64,000 bases of DNA from Acidobacteriota bacterium. Its GTDB lineage: Bacteria; Acidobacteriota; Terriglobia; Terriglobales; Acidobacteriaceae. The position numbers were made by a program, and so were the translations under genes. The notes beneath the pieces are model-generated. The model was given only the letters and a program-made list of their open reading frames with translations, was not told the DNA's origin and ran no database searches. This document shows positions 33,678 to 42,809 of the stretch, in pieces. Positions within the stretch are counted from its first letter, which is position 1. Every line of letters begins with the position of its first letter. The stretch lies in NCBI GenBank assembly GCA_003225555.1, contig QIAM01000068.1:1-64000 (forward strand), written 5' to 3'.

Positions 33678-35417
33678 TCAGGGAAAGTTCGTCACCTTCG
33701 GCGTCACCCGAGGATGGATCGCGGCTGCCTCGCCCGTGTCGTTGATCACATGACTGATTTCGCCGTGATCACCCAGCGCCACGGTAATCATGTCGTGGAA
33801 GCGTACACTCGGGCTCTTCGGCGTCTCGATTGCCCGGGTGAGCACTACATTCGGATAAATGAAGACGCTGTAAATGCCCAGCCCCCACGCCTCATGACTG
33901 GTCACTCCATTCGCAACCTTGTATGAGGCCCAGCCGTTCACTCCCGCCGCACTGGTATAGCTCGGCTGGTTGGGAGGATCGTAAGGAATCTCGGACTGAT
34001 AAAAATAAGTGCGCCCGCCATTGCCCTTCCACAGAACCTGGAATTGCTGGTGATGCTCAACAAACAGGCCGTAGATCGTGACCTGGTTTCCATTCACTAC
34101 CAGCCCGTTCTCGCTGGTGTTCAGCTCCCAGCCCACGCCGTCGCCATGGTCCGCTCTCCAGATCCAGGTATGGTCCACGAGCGTATCGTTGCTGTTGATC
34201 CTCAGATTCACCTTGGCCCGGCCCACTGCTGCGCCGCCCACGCGAAAGAAAACATCGTGCAGCGTGATCGGGTCCTTCGCGTGGCGCGCCCGACTTCCCT
34301 CCGGCCCCACCTCGAGCAGCACCGGAGACTCGCTCGGCCCCGCATCGAAGAGCAGCCCCGCAATCTCGATCCCGTCCGCATCGGCAGTCGTCATCGCCGG
34401 CGTTCCCTTCATCGGACGTAGCGTCGCAAACCCAAGCCCCAGCACCACTGTATGCGGCCGGGTCACGCGAATCGGAGCAGTTAATTCGTAGATCCCCGGT
34501 GTCAAAATCAGGTTCTTGCCTCGGGAGAGCTGCGCATTGATCGTCTCCGCAGTATCCACATCCGGGCGCGCGATATAGAACCTTTCAATTGGAATCGTCT
34601 CTCCCGCCGTTTCACCGCCGCGCCACGTAATCCCGACACTGTCGCTGTGCAGACCCGGAACCCGCACGCTGAACTCGCCCGCAGCATTTACTTGCAGGAA
34701 CGGCTTCTCCCGCACCACGGGTGTCTGCGCGATCGTCGTGTACGGCGGCGAAGGCCATGCGCCTTCCGGCGGATGCACCACGCCGACAAACGCCATGTTC
34801 CAGTTCGACCCCGTCCAGCTCTTCCAATCGCAGTTGCGCGAGATCCACTGCTGCTGGCTGCCGGAGTCGACCTTCCCGTCCACAAGCGAATCCGACATCC
34901 AGCCGCCGCTCGCCCAGCCACGCTTCTGGTGCAGCACCAGGTCGCCGCGCACGTGCATGCGCCGCAGCGAGACAGCCTGCGAGACCGCCCACTGCATGGT
35001 GCCACCCGCCGGCACGACAGAGAACCCTTCCGCAGCTCTCCAGAAGGTGGTCGTCGCATTGTTGTGCTCATGATTCGCATCCGCGTGCACGTTGCCCGAA
35101 ATCCGCGTGGCATCGGGCGACGCACCCAGCCCTATCATCTCGGTGTAGAAGCCCACCGGCACGTCCACCGAATAGTTCCCGGGCAGGAACAACAGCGCAT
35201 TCCGTTGCGGCCCGAACTCGTTGTGCTCCTGCGTTGAATACACCGCATCGATCTGTTTCTGGATCGCCTGCGATGGCATCGACGAATCGAAGATCAGCAC
35301 ATTGGGTCCGAACGCCGGCTTCGCGCCTTTGGCCGCAAGCGCGGGCAGAGCCGCTGCGAGCAGCCCCGCCGCGAAGCCCAACCGTCTTAGAAGCTGAAAC
35401 GCGCGCCTAGCAGACAT
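33678..35417 (-). CDS. Secreted right-handed beta-helix protein (pectate-lyase-like fold)
   Basis: 579 residues with a signal peptide (LLRRLGFAAGLLAAALPALAA). The rest reads as a parallel beta-helix: VLIFDSSMPSQAIQKQID near the start (typical of pectate-lyase-3/exo-polygalacturonase-like caps), LILTPGIYELTAPIRV, TVVLGLGFATLRPMKG, IEIAGLLFDAG and LVDHTWIWRADHGDG. Proteins like this in soil bacteria are often named adenylyl cyclase or coagulation-factor-like without proof. A polysaccharide- or glycan-binding/cleaving role outside the cell is likely from the fold. No catalytic residues can be named. It is a lone gene. Confidence 0.75.
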   Translation of the reverse strand: MSARRAFQLLRRLGFAAGLLAAALPALAAKGAKPAFGPNVLIFDSSMPSQAIQKQIDAVYSTQEHNEFGPQRNALLFLPGNYSVDVPVGFYTEMIGLGASPDATRISGNVHADANHEHNNATTTFWRAAEGFSVVPAGGTMQWAVSQAVSLRRMHVRGDLVLHQKRGWASGGWMSDSLVDGKVDSGSQQQWISRNCDWKSWTGSNWNMAFVGVVHPPEGAWPSPPYTTIAQTPVVREKPFLQVNAAGEFSVRVPGLHSDSVGITWRGGETAGETIPIERFYIARPDVDTAETINAQLSRGKNLILTPGIYELTAPIRVTRPHTVVLGLGFATLRPMKGTPAMTTADADGIEIAGLLFDAGPSESPVLLEVGPEGSRARHAKDPITLHDVFFRVGGAAVGRAKVNLRINSNDTLVDHTWIWRADHGDGVGWELNTSENGLVVNGNQVTIYGLFVEHHQQFQVLWKGNGGRTYFYQSEIPYDPPNQPSYTSAAGVNGWASYKVANGVTSHEAWGLGIYSVFIYPNVVLTRAIETPKSPSVRFHDMITVALGDHGEISHVINDTGEAAAIHPRVTPKVTNFP

Positions 35418-35504
35418 GAGTCCCTATTGAAGTCCCTACTGACACCGAAGGCATTATTGCTCAGAAATCCAACTGGTGCGAGAGAGGCGATTGGCCCTTA
35501 GGGG

Positions 35505-36446
35505 TTACGGTGCGCTGGATTCCGCGGCTCCATCATCATGGGAGCGGGAAAAAACTAGCGAGACTCCGAATGTTTTTCCGCCGACGATCGGGGAGAACGT
35601 GACATAGTTCCGGGATGAAGCAGAGCGGTGGTTGTACACGTAGCCGCCGATGAGATAGCCCACCGCACCGCCCACCAACACATCACTGGGGAAATGCTCG
35701 CGTCCACCGACGCGCGCTGCGGCGGTCGCAGCCGCCAGGCTGTACACGGCCAGCTTGATCTTCCATCCAGGATATTCGTCGGCTATGACGTGAGCGAATG
35801 CGAAAGCCATCGCGGTGTGTCCGGAAGGAAACGAATCGCCGCCTGAATAGTGCCGGCCATCGGGCCAGAACTCACCGGACTCAGGGAAGGGGCCAGTTGC
35901 CTTCGGTCGCACGCGGTTCGTGCCGAACTTTACTAGGCTGGTGAACAGCATGGTGTCAACGAGTGCCTCGGCGCCCAGCACTCCGGTTTCGCGCAAATGG
36001 TCATTGTGGGTAAAGGTGCCCGCCATCCAGGTAGTTCCAATCGTTGCCAGAGGCACGTAGAGACCGGTGAAATTCGAGGTCTGCCGAAAGGCATTGACCT
36101 GAGAGGGGTCGGTGCTCACGCGATCTAGCGTCTTGTGATCGAAGGCGAAGGCGGCGCCTGTAGCGGCTGCGAGGGGCGCGAGCCAGAGGAGGTCCTTCTT
36201 GTGCATGCGGAACGGGCTGGTCAGGATGCCGGTCTGGTCCCTGGCAATCTCGATAGCGCACCGGCCAGGCGCACTGAACGCACAGCTGTCCTGGGGCATG
36301 GAGACTTGCTGAGGCACAGGGTCTTGCTGAGGCGCCGGAGCTTGCTGGGCGAAACAGCCGAGAGGAATCAACCAAACGAGGGTGAATCGCAGGAAACGGG
36401 CACACGAGCGCCGCTGATTGGGCTGCAACCGCAAATGGGAATTCAT
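35505..36446 (-). CDS. PAP2-superfamily phosphatase
   Basis: 313 residues, membrane or periplasmic. A signal/anchor helix (FLRFTLVWLIPLGCFAQQ) is followed by a Pro/Gln-rich stretch, then the PAP2 domain with its three motifs: KFGTNRVRP, the PSGH box in GDSFPSGHTAMAF, and ARVGGREHFPSDV with the catalytic His. Such enzymes dephosphorylate lipid phosphates such as undecaprenyl pyrophosphate or phosphatidic acid. The open frame reaches 36620, but the ATG at 36446 (MNSHLRLQ) fits a membrane-targeted start best. Confidence 0.88.
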   Translation of the reverse strand: MNSHLRLQPNQRRSCARFLRFTLVWLIPLGCFAQQAPAPQQDPVPQQVSMPQDSCAFSAPGRCAIEIARDQTGILTSPFRMHKKDLLWLAPLAAATGAAFAFDHKTLDRVSTDPSQVNAFRQTSNFTGLYVPLATIGTTWMAGTFTHNDHLRETGVLGAEALVDTMLFTSLVKFGTNRVRPKATGPFPESGEFWPDGRHYSGGDSFPSGHTAMAFAFAHVIADEYPGWKIKLAVYSLAAATAAARVGGREHFPSDVLVGGAVGYLIGGYVYNHRSASSRNYVTFSPIVGGKTFGVSLVFSRSHDDGAAESSAP

Positions 36447-36560
36447 CACTGCTTGGGACCTGGGAGGAAGATTGAGAATACTTTGACATAACAATACCGA
36501 TAATTCAGACCGGGCGCAAGCGAAAGGCCCGGCCGGTGCGGACCTTGGTTCCTTTTGAGA

Positions 36561-36667
36561 GACGTCATTCCGAACTCGGCACAGTTCGGCGGGATGAGGG
36601 GATTTTTTCAAAGGCGTCATCGTGACCGCAGCCGCCGTTCAGGCGGAGGGAAGGATCTCGCGCGCAC
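36561..36667. repeat. Dispersed intergenic repeat (copy 1)
   Basis: GCGTCATCGTGACCGCAGCC, then TTCAGGCGG-AGGGAAGGATCTCGCGCGC. Its second half matches the complement of 44668-44723 at about four of five bases, and its first half resembles 61550-61610. The whole 36447-36739 gap holds no gene. Confidence 0.6.
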
Positions 36668-36739
36668 AGGCAGTGCGTCTCGGGAAGATTACATGCGATA
36701 TCCAACCTGCCGATTCCCGTGCGCCCGCGACGTAATGTA

Positions 36740-37480
36740 TCAAGTTGGCTGGCTTGCGTAAGCAGAGTACTGCTCAGCCCCGGCGATCTTTCGGAGCACC
36801 GGACTCTCCAGCACCACGTTCTCAAGCAAAGGGTTGTGATAGAGCACATAGACCGGCCGCGGATTGTGGCGCAGGCTTTCCGTCAAGTTCACGATGAGCC
36901 TCCGGAGGCCGGCATCCGGGAGTGGGTGGAACAAATAGACGACCGTAGGCTGGGCGGGGAAACGGAAGTTCGTTGCATCGTCGCAGATCGACTGCAAGAC
37001 ATGGCATTTCTGCGATTCGCTCTGATACTTGCTGATGTTCTCGAGCGCGATCTGGTGCAGTGAAGGAAGAAGTTCGATCCCGACGATGCGGCGAAAGGGA
37101 TAGTCCGACGCCATTAACAATGTCCGCCCTTTGCCCGATCCAAGATCGACGAAGAGGAAATCGCGATAGTCGATGCGTGTCTGCTGTTGCAATCCCTCCA
37201 ACATCTCGTGAAACACCGCAGGTTCTGTGGGCTGGTAGGACGAGTGAAACTGTCCCACGAGACGCTCGCGCCATCCTACGGCGCCGCTGGTGGTATTGAC
37301 GCGATGATTCCAATCGTAGTCGGCGTCGCCATAGCGCTGGCGGCGGCGTTCAGGCGTGGAGTCGCGGGCGAACTCCCACAGGGCGGCCAGAAATTGCCGA
37401 GCCGCGGCCAGATGGCCGTGACGTGAGGCTACATCACTCCACCATCGTCGACCTGCGCCGAAAATGCTGACTTGCACCAA
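36740..37480 (-). CDS. Class I SAM-dependent methyltransferase
   Basis: About 246 residues. The SAM-binding motif I is FLFVDLGSGKGRTLLMA, followed by the acidic loop in IVGIELLPSLHQIALENI and motif IV-like VVYLFHPLPD. This arrangement (GSGKGR, FHP) is shared with small methyltransferases of unknown substrate in soil bacteria. No ATG is available: TTG at 37480 or GTG at 37477 would start the frame and neither has a ribosome-binding site, so the real start could lie downstream near MLEGLQQQT. Confidence 0.75.
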   Translation of the reverse strand: MVQVSIFGAGRRWWSDVASRHGHLAAARQFLAALWEFARDSTPERRRQRYGDADYDWNHRVNTTSGAVGWRERLVGQFHSSYQPTEPAVFHEMLEGLQQQTRIDYRDFLFVDLGSGKGRTLLMASDYPFRRIVGIELLPSLHQIALENISKYQSESQKCHVLQSICDDATNFRFPAQPTVVYLFHPLPDAGLRRLIVNLTESLRHNPRPVYVLYHNPLLENVVLESPVLRKIAGAEQYSAYASQPT

Positions 37481-37524
37481 AGCGGATTATTTCACGGGAA
37501 GACTTCTGCACCAAGAACCAGCGG

Positions 37525-38448
37525 CTAGTGCCGGTCGTGGAACTTCACGGGTGGGCGATAGCCCGGAGGCAGGCCCTTGGTGACAAAGGGAAAATCATCG
37601 GGCTGCTGCACCAGGATGCGGCCTTCGGGCGTAAACCGGTAGGGCTTGCCATCGGGATCGACCGGAACACTGCGCCAGCCTTCGGCGGCTATCAACTCTG
37701 AGAAGCCGGAGGGCAATCTGCCAGTTCTCTGGCCGAAGCGCGTCACGGCTGCTTGCAGGTTGGTGACATCCTCATCCACTTTGAGGGCGCGAAGATGTTC
37801 GAGCGCATTCTGGCGAATCAGCGAGTCCTGACTGGTTTCATAAGTAGCGGTCCACAACATACGAGCTGTATCGAACTCTCCGGCGTGCTGCGCCATTTGT
37901 GCGGCCAGGATCTTCAGGAAGGGATGTGCCCCCGGAACCTCCGATCCGCGCGCAAACGCCTGCGCGGCCTTGGCGTAGTTCTTGACATCCATGTAGTAGA
38001 CAAAGCCGAGGTTGTAGTAAAGCCGCCACTCCGTGGGATTGTTCTGAATGCCGTATTCCATCAACTGGATGGCACGATCAGGCTGTCCGGCTCCATCGGG
38101 CGGTGCGGGAGCAAGGAAACTGGCGCCGAATTGGTACGCCGGCAACAGATGTGGATCCAGCGCAGTAGTAATTTCCAGCAGTGGGGCCAGCAGATTGTAG
38201 CTGGTGGCGGAGTTGTGGTGGCGTCCGCCAAAATACTGCACGGCGCGTGTCCAGTAAATGTCGGCGAGTAGGCCGTTGTAGCCGAGGCTGGCGCGCTTCA
38301 ATGCCTTCGGCGAGTTGATGTAGAGGACGTCGTCGAGCGTGGCTTGAGGGCGGATTTGATCGACGCGCCGCAGCACGAAGACGCTCGCGGCCATGCAGAA
38401 TACCAGGGCACTGCTCGCCACGATCGTGGTGCGTTGCGGGGCCGTCAT
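37525..38448 (-). CDS. Membrane-anchored TPR protein of the ABC operon
   Basis: 307 residues with an N-terminal helix (TTIVASSALVFCMAASVFVL), so it is anchored with the bulk outside. The body has tetratricopeptide-like helices (ATSYNLLAPLLEITTALDPHLLPAYQFG, then WRLYYNLGFVYYMDVKNYAKAAQAF and NALEHLRALKVDED). The end is a beta-like DPDGKPYRFTPEGRI segment like those in pseudopilin-type proteins. Its ATG overlaps the permease stop (ATGA), making a three-gene ATPase-permease-TPR operon. It may be an accessory factor for the exporter. Confidence 0.75.
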   Translation of the reverse strand: MTAPQRTTIVASSALVFCMAASVFVLRRVDQIRPQATLDDVLYINSPKALKRASLGYNGLLADIYWTRAVQYFGGRHHNSATSYNLLAPLLEITTALDPHLLPAYQFGASFLAPAPPDGAGQPDRAIQLMEYGIQNNPTEWRLYYNLGFVYYMDVKNYAKAAQAFARGSEVPGAHPFLKILAAQMAQHAGEFDTARMLWTATYETSQDSLIRQNALEHLRALKVDEDVTNLQAAVTRFGQRTGRLPSGFSELIAAEGWRSVPVDPDGKPYRFTPEGRILVQQPDDFPFVTKGLPPGYRPPVKFHDRH

Positions 38449-39221
38449 TTCAGGTTCCTGTGCTCGAAGATGAGCACAGCTCCGCTTAAGGCCATCGCCG
38501 CGTAGAACAATGCATAAAGAGTGTTGTGGAAGATGAGCTGCGCGGCAACTGGCTGTTCGTGGGCAATGGAGCTGATCACGTTAAAGGCGGAGAAATTCGG
38601 CACCAGGTAGGCCGCTCCGCTGGCGAGCCAGCGCGTAAGTCCATGAGCCATGCCGGCAAATCCGCGAAGGTCTTCGGCGAAGCTGCCAATCACGAACAAC
38701 GAAAAAGCAAAAACCGCAGAGAGCAGGGGCGAGGAAAACGATGAGAACAGCAGAGCCAGCGCGCAGATAATCAGGAACTGCAGCACGATGAAATAGAGAG
38801 CCACCAAGATCAGCGCGTCGGGACGCGTGAACTTATGGGCCACATAGAACAGCGCTCCAAAGACTCCAATGGCCATGAAGAACGTGTTCACGACCAGCGT
38901 GCCAGCCAATCCAAAGAACTTGCCAATGATGAATTCCCAGCGGCGCACCGGGCGAGAGAGCACAGTGTAAAGCGTGCGCTTCTCGATCTCCTTGGAAACC
39001 AGACCGATCCCGATGAATATGGCGATGACGACGCCAAACAATGACACGGCCGTAAGTCCAAGATTGATTACGACGAGCTTCTCGATTTCGATCGAGATCT
39101 GGCCTACAAAAATGGCCGCTCCGGAAAGCAGGAGCGCAAACGCGATCAGGTTGTAGAGCACGCGGTCACGAACCGCTTCGCGAAAGGTATTCGAGGCAAT
39201 GTAGGCGATGCGAGCGTTCAC
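38445..39221 (-). CDS. ABC-2 transporter permease
   Basis: 258 residues with about six membrane helices (LYNLIAFALLLSGAAIFVG, VVINLGLTAVSLFGVVIAIF, LILVALYFIVLQFLIICAL and others). The family phrase KEIEKRTLYTVLSRPVRRWEFIIGK follows helix 2, as in NosY/ABC-2 permeases. It starts with a GTG overlapping the ATPase stop. It works with the ATPase encoded upstream; the substrate is unknown. Confidence 0.9.
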   Translation of the reverse strand: MNARIAYIASNTFREAVRDRVLYNLIAFALLLSGAAIFVGQISIEIEKLVVINLGLTAVSLFGVVIAIFIGIGLVSKEIEKRTLYTVLSRPVRRWEFIIGKFFGLAGTLVVNTFFMAIGVFGALFYVAHKFTRPDALILVALYFIVLQFLIICALALLFSSFSSPLLSAVFAFSLFVIGSFAEDLRGFAGMAHGLTRWLASGAAYLVPNFSAFNVISSIAHEQPVAAQLIFHNTLYALFYAAMALSGAVLIFEHRNLK

Positions 39222-40165
39222 GCCGCACCTCCCGCACTGCTCTCGGCCTTCCTGAGCTTTTCAACGAAGTACTCTTCCAGCGAAGTGCGCACCGGCGTGA
39301 TCGAGATCAGACGCAAGCGCTCGCGGCGCAGTACATCGATGGCTGCGTCCTGCTGCGCTTCCGAGATGACCGCACGAACGGTTTCTCCGGTAATATGGCA
39401 CTCCGCTCCCAGGGTTTTTATCGAGGCCGGAACCTGCGTGCCCTGCCAAACCATGTCAACCTTCCCCTGCACCGTGGAGGTCAAATCTTCAACCGCACCT
39501 ATGCCCTTCAGTTCTCCCTTGTAAATAATGGCCACCCGGTCACAGAGAGCTTCGGCGTCGGAAAGAATGTGCGTTGAGAAAAAGACTGTCTTGCCCTCCT
39601 GCTTGAGTTGTTCCATCAGGTCGCGGACTTCGCGGCGTCCCATGGGATCGAGGCCCGACATCGGTTCGTCGAAGAAAACTACTTTAGGATCGTGCAGAAT
39701 GGCCTGCGCGATGCCCGCGCGCTGCAGCATTCCTTTCGAGAACTTGCGGAGTTGCACGCCTTTCACATCGGTGAGGCCGACGCGGTGCAATACTTCGTTA
39801 ATGCGCTGTTTGCGCTGCTTGGCGGGAACTCCGGAAAGCTGCCCGTAATAGTCCAGGAGTTCGTGCGCCGTGAGGTAGTCGTAAAAGTAGGGTTGCTCGG
39901 GAAGAAAACCGATTTGCGCCTTGATATCAGGATCGGTCCAATCGCGCCCCAGAATACGCGCCGATCCCGAGGTGGGGAATACCAGGCCCATCAAGAGCTT
40001 CAGGGTCGTTGTCTTCCCTGCTCCATTAGGTCCGAGAAAGCCGAAGATCTCCCCCTCTTCTACCGCGAGGTGCAGCGGATGCAGGGCGCGCTTCGGCCGC
40101 TTGCGCCAGAACCCAACCATGTAAGTTTTTTCGAGACCAAGAATTTCAATGGCAGCCATGGTCAC
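39218..40165 (-). CDS. ABC transporter ATP-binding protein
   Basis: 315 residues: Walker [11 protein letters not shown] near residue 48, Q-loop ([15 protein letters not shown]), signature FSKGM (in [15 protein letters not shown]), Walker [19 protein letters not shown] and the switch His in STHIL. An N-terminal strand and a C-terminal 80-residue tail are usual for CcmA-like export ATPases. It may begin at GTG 40165 or at ATG 40159 (MAAIEIL). First gene of the operon, with no promoter identified. Confidence 0.93.
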   Translation of the reverse strand: MTMAAIEILGLEKTYMVGFWRKRPKRALHPLHLAVEEGEIFGFLGPNGAGKTTTLKLLMGLVFPTSGSARILGRDWTDPDIKAQIGFLPEQPYFYDYLTAHELLDYYGQLSGVPAKQRKQRINEVLHRVGLTDVKGVQLRKFSKGMLQRAGIAQAILHDPKVVFFDEPMSGLDPMGRREVRDLMEQLKQEGKTVFFSTHILSDAEALCDRVAIIYKGELKGIGAVEDLTSTVQGKVDMVWQGTQVPASIKTLGAECHITGETVRAVISEAQQDAAIDVLRRERLRLISITPVRTSLEEYFVEKLRKAESSAGGAA

Positions 40166-40340
40166 TCAGGCCAATGAGAAACGAGAAGCGAAAAGTTCCT
40201 TTCAACAAAATTATAAGCAAGGGACGCGCAATTCGGGATGGAGCCGGAATTACCTCGGTCACTCCCATAACCCGGGGCCCTTGACCGTATGGACCGAACC
40301 GCTCGGCGAGGGGATTGCCTCGCCGGCTCCCAGGGCAGGA

Positions 40341-40856
40341 CTAGTTCAGGGCGTTGAGGCCAGAGCACGCGGCCCAGCTGGCAACCAGCGTGATGTTGCC
40401 GGGAGGCTGAATGCGCACGACTGCATCCTGAATCGAGCAATAGGCGCGAGTCCCCAAAGTGTTGGCGAGCGGCGTGCCGGTGGAAAAAAACTGATCGTTC
40501 ATCGGGCTTCCGGCCGAGGCCGACCCCGTGGCGTTGAAATAATAGCCACTCTTGCCGTTGCTGCCGGCAATCGCCGTGGCCAGATTGTTATCGATCAGGC
40601 AACCTGCGGCTGGTGATGGAACGCACGGTGCCACACCACCAAGTGTAGCCAGATTCGCCGGAAAACCGATCGCGGGATAAGTACTGTAATACGCCACTTC
40701 CGCCGTGTTGATGCTCCGAATCGAAGACACTGCGGACGAGTCATTGGCAGCCATCCGCGCCCGCATCAAGTTCGGGATCGCGATAGCCGCGATTATGAGA
40801 ATGATCGCCACCACGATTAACAGCTCGATAAGTGAGAAGCCGTTTTGTTTCCTCAT
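40341..40856 (-). CDS. pilA: Type IV major-type pilin (PilA-like)
   Basis: 171-residue class IVa prepilin. A short basic leader MRKQNG is cleaved before Phe (FSLIELLIVVAIILIIAAIA), with Glu at +5 of the mature chain. The conserved AIPNLMRARMAANDSSAV helix end is followed by a variable C-terminal domain with the disulfide-type cysteines (CVPSPAAGC and CSIQD to AAC). Intact, unlike the two downstream paralogues. It has a sigma-54-type promoter 81 bases upstream of the ATG and an 8-bp hairpin (40304-40325) after the stop. Assembly would use the PilB/PilC machine encoded 16 kb away. Confidence 0.93.
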   Translation of the reverse strand: MRKQNGFSLIELLIVVAIILIIAAIAIPNLMRARMAANDSSAVSSIRSINTAEVAYYSTYPAIGFPANLATLGGVAPCVPSPAAGCLIDNNLATAIAGSNGKSGYYFNATGSASAGSPMNDQFFSTGTPLANTLGTRAYCSIQDAVVRIQPPGNITLVASWAACSGLNALN

Positions 40857-40936
40857 GAACGCTTTCCTTTCCCGGGCGTCCCTTGTCGGGGGTGGCGTCA
40901 GATCAAGGGTTTTCGCCAGGGATACATAGAGAGTGA

Positions 40937-40953
40937 TGCAAGTTACAGGCCAA
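40937..40953 (-). promoter_or_regulatory. Sigma-54 promoter of pilin gene 1
   Basis: On the minus strand TTGGCCTGTAACTTGCA matches the -24/-12 consensus YTGGCACGN4TTGCW in all fixed positions except two, with GG and GC at the right spacing. The centre is about 90 bases before the pilin ATG. Confidence 0.65.
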
Positions 40954-41137
40954 AGTGTGAAGCGAACTCCTGAAGTAACCGGCGCGAAGTCTCCGAGGAT
41001 CCTGATTGCTATCTAGCAGATAGGCAGGGTTCGAGCGGTAGCACCCGCTTGGACGCGAGAGGCCCAGGGGGCGCGCCCCGGATTGACAATATGTGTCACT
41101 CTCGCAGCCGATTCCCGTCGCGCAATTTGCAAAATAG

Positions 41138-41169
41138 AACGGAGTAGCGGCTTTCACCGCTACTCCGTT
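41138..41169 (-). terminator. Terminator after pilin gene 2
   Basis: A perfect 13-bp stem (AACGGAGTAGCGG with CCGCTACTCCGTT) around a six-base loop. On the minus strand CTATTTT follows. It lies 28 bases after the pilin 2 stop. Confidence 0.75.
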
Positions 41170-41197
41170 TGAAAGTACGTAACGCACCGCGAGCCTA

Positions 41198-41667
41198 TTA
41201 GTTGTTCATGGGGTTAAGACCGAAGCACGCCACGCGGCTAGCGACCAGCGTGATCGTACCCGCGGCCTGGGTGCGGATCACGCCATCATCCCCCGCGCAA
41301 TACGCCTTGGTACCGGTCGTGTTGGCCAACGGAGTCGCGGTGGTGTAGAAGTTGAAGCCGGTCGCAGCCGCGCCGCCGGGTGTGGCAGCAAAGCTGTAGC
41401 CAGACTTACCAGAGCCAGCCGGCGTACCGTTAGCGGCCAGGTTATTGTCGATCAGGCAGCCGTTCGCTGGCGCCGGAACGCAAGGAGCAGCTGCTCCGCC
41501 CAACGCAGCCAGAGCTGTGTAGCCAACCGTGGGATAAGAACCGCAGACGAGTCATTGGCTGCCATACGCGCGCGCATCAGGTTCGGAATTGCGATGGCTG
41601 CAATGATCAGAATAATTGCGACCACAATCAGCAGCTCAATTAGTGAAAACCCCCTCTGTTTCCGCAT
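41198..41667 (-). pseudogene. Type IV pilin 2, frame broken by an internal deletion
   Basis: From the ATG at 41667 the prepilin part is perfect (MRKQRG, then FSLIELLIVVAI to MAANDSSAV). After that the frame runs into LIPRLATQLWLRW and stops at 41452. The proper C-terminal domain (SYPTVGYTALAALGGAAAP to FGLNPMNN) continues in another frame to 41198. By alignment with pilin 1, about 46 bases (the SSIRSINTAEVAYYS-like segment) are missing. The C-terminal domain has the two cysteine pairs. It keeps a sigma-54 promoter and a terminator, so loss must be recent or an artefact. Confidence 0.8.
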
Positions 41668-41753
41668 TGATGACCCTTTTCCCCTTGTTTAGGACCTATG
41701 ATTCTTCGCGAAGCACTGAACAAGCTCCGCTTTGCTGTTGCTATGTAGTCTTT

Positions 41754-41770
41754 AGCACGTACACCGCCAA
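41754..41770 (-). promoter_or_regulatory. Sigma-54 promoter of pilin gene 2
   Basis: TTGGCGGTGTACGTGCT on the minus strand keeps the -24 TTGGC and the -12 TGCT with the right spacing, matching nine of thirteen fixed positions of the consensus. It ends about 87 bases before the ATG. Confidence 0.5.
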
Positions 41771-41961
41771 ACTAAGGCACGTGACGAAACAAAGGTCACG
41801 CGTGAAAACCTTATTGTTTTCAATGTGCAGGATTGAATCAGAGAGGCTGCCGTGATCGAATGAGGGAAGCAGTAGCCGAAATCGATAACACTTTCCCAAG
41901 CGAATCACACTTTACGTCATCGCGATTTTGCATGGTGAAGCAGGAGTATCGAACTCACCGT

Positions 41962-41997
41962 AAAAACAAAAGAGCAGCAGAGTTTCCTCTGCTGCTC
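41962..41997 (-). terminator. Strong intrinsic terminator after pilin gene 3
   Basis: An 11-bp perfect stem (GAGCAGCAGAG with CTCTGCTGCTC) around a four-base loop, followed on the minus strand by TTTTGTTTTT. It lies 35 bases after the stop of pilin 3. Confidence 0.85.
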
Positions 41998-42032
41998 CCG
42001 GCTTGTACCCTCCCCCAGGTACTTCGCCAAAA

Positions 42033-42508
42033 CTAGTTGTTCATGGGGTTCAAGCCCAGGCAAGCGTTGTAGCTCGCAACCAGGGTGATGGTACCAGCAG
42101 CCTGGGTGCGAACCACACCGTCATCCGCAGCGCAATACGCCTTGGTACCGGTCGTGTTGGCCAACGGAGTCGCCGTGGTGTAGAAGTTGAAGCCGGTCGC
42201 AGCCGCGCCGCCGGGTGTGGCAGCAAAGCTGTAGCCAGACTTACCAGAGCCAGCCGGCGTACCGTTAGCGGCCAGGTTATTGTCGATCAGGCAGCCGTTC
42301 GCTGGCGCCGGAACGCAAGGAGCAGCTGCTCCGCCCAACGCAGCCAGAGCTGTGTAGCCAACCGTGGGATAAGAAAAGCGGCCGCAGACGAGTCATTGGC
42401 TGCCATACGTGCGCGCATCAGGTTCGGAATCGCGATAGCTGCAATGATCAGGATGATTGCCACCACGATCAGCAGCTCAATTAGTGAAAAACCCTTCTGT
42501 TTCCGCAT
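42033..42508 (-). pseudogene. Type IV pilin 3, frame broken at the same place
   Basis: Prepilin from the ATG at 42508 (MRKQKG, FSLIELLIVVAI to NDSSAAAF), then the same out-of-frame run LIPRLATQLWLRW. The C-terminal domain in the other frame ends CLGLNPMNN at 42033. About 40 bases are missing by comparison with pilin 1. The junction differs from that in pilin 2 only by six extra bases (AAGCGG on the + strand). A 246-base tract next to the junction is identical to pilin 2 but for one base, while the rest shows several silent differences. Confidence 0.8.
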
Positions 42509-42580
42509 CTCGATGTTCCCCTCTTTTGGTGTTTCGGTTTTGAAATTTCTGGTCACGAATGACGCAGTCGTGATGATGTT

Positions 42581-42597
42581 CGCACCTACCGGGCCAA
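42581..42597 (-). promoter_or_regulatory. Sigma-54 promoter of pilin gene 3
   Basis: TTGGCCCGGTAGGTGCG on the minus strand keeps TTGGC, the CG at the end of the -24 part and TGC at -12 with correct spacing. It ends 73 bases before the ATG. Confidence 0.55.
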
Positions 42598-42809
42598 AGT
42601 CTCCAGTTACCTTGGTTCCGGATGGGCTACTGGAAGAGCTTTATTTTCAATCTTAGGACAAACTTCAGTTCCTATCATAAAGTGCTTCTTAAACCGATTT
42701 GTTGCCAAAATCCGGCGGGCAACTGACAATTCGTGTCATTCTGGTACAGACACTGTCCCAACTTAAGAACGAGCCGTTTTTCACTTTTTGCACCAGGGCG
42801 TGTCTGCAA

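Noticed and set aside
40903-41187. 94-residue minus frame between pilins 1 and 2
   Set aside because: Covers the pilin 1 promoter and the pilin 2 terminator hairpin, and has no ribosome-binding site or motif.
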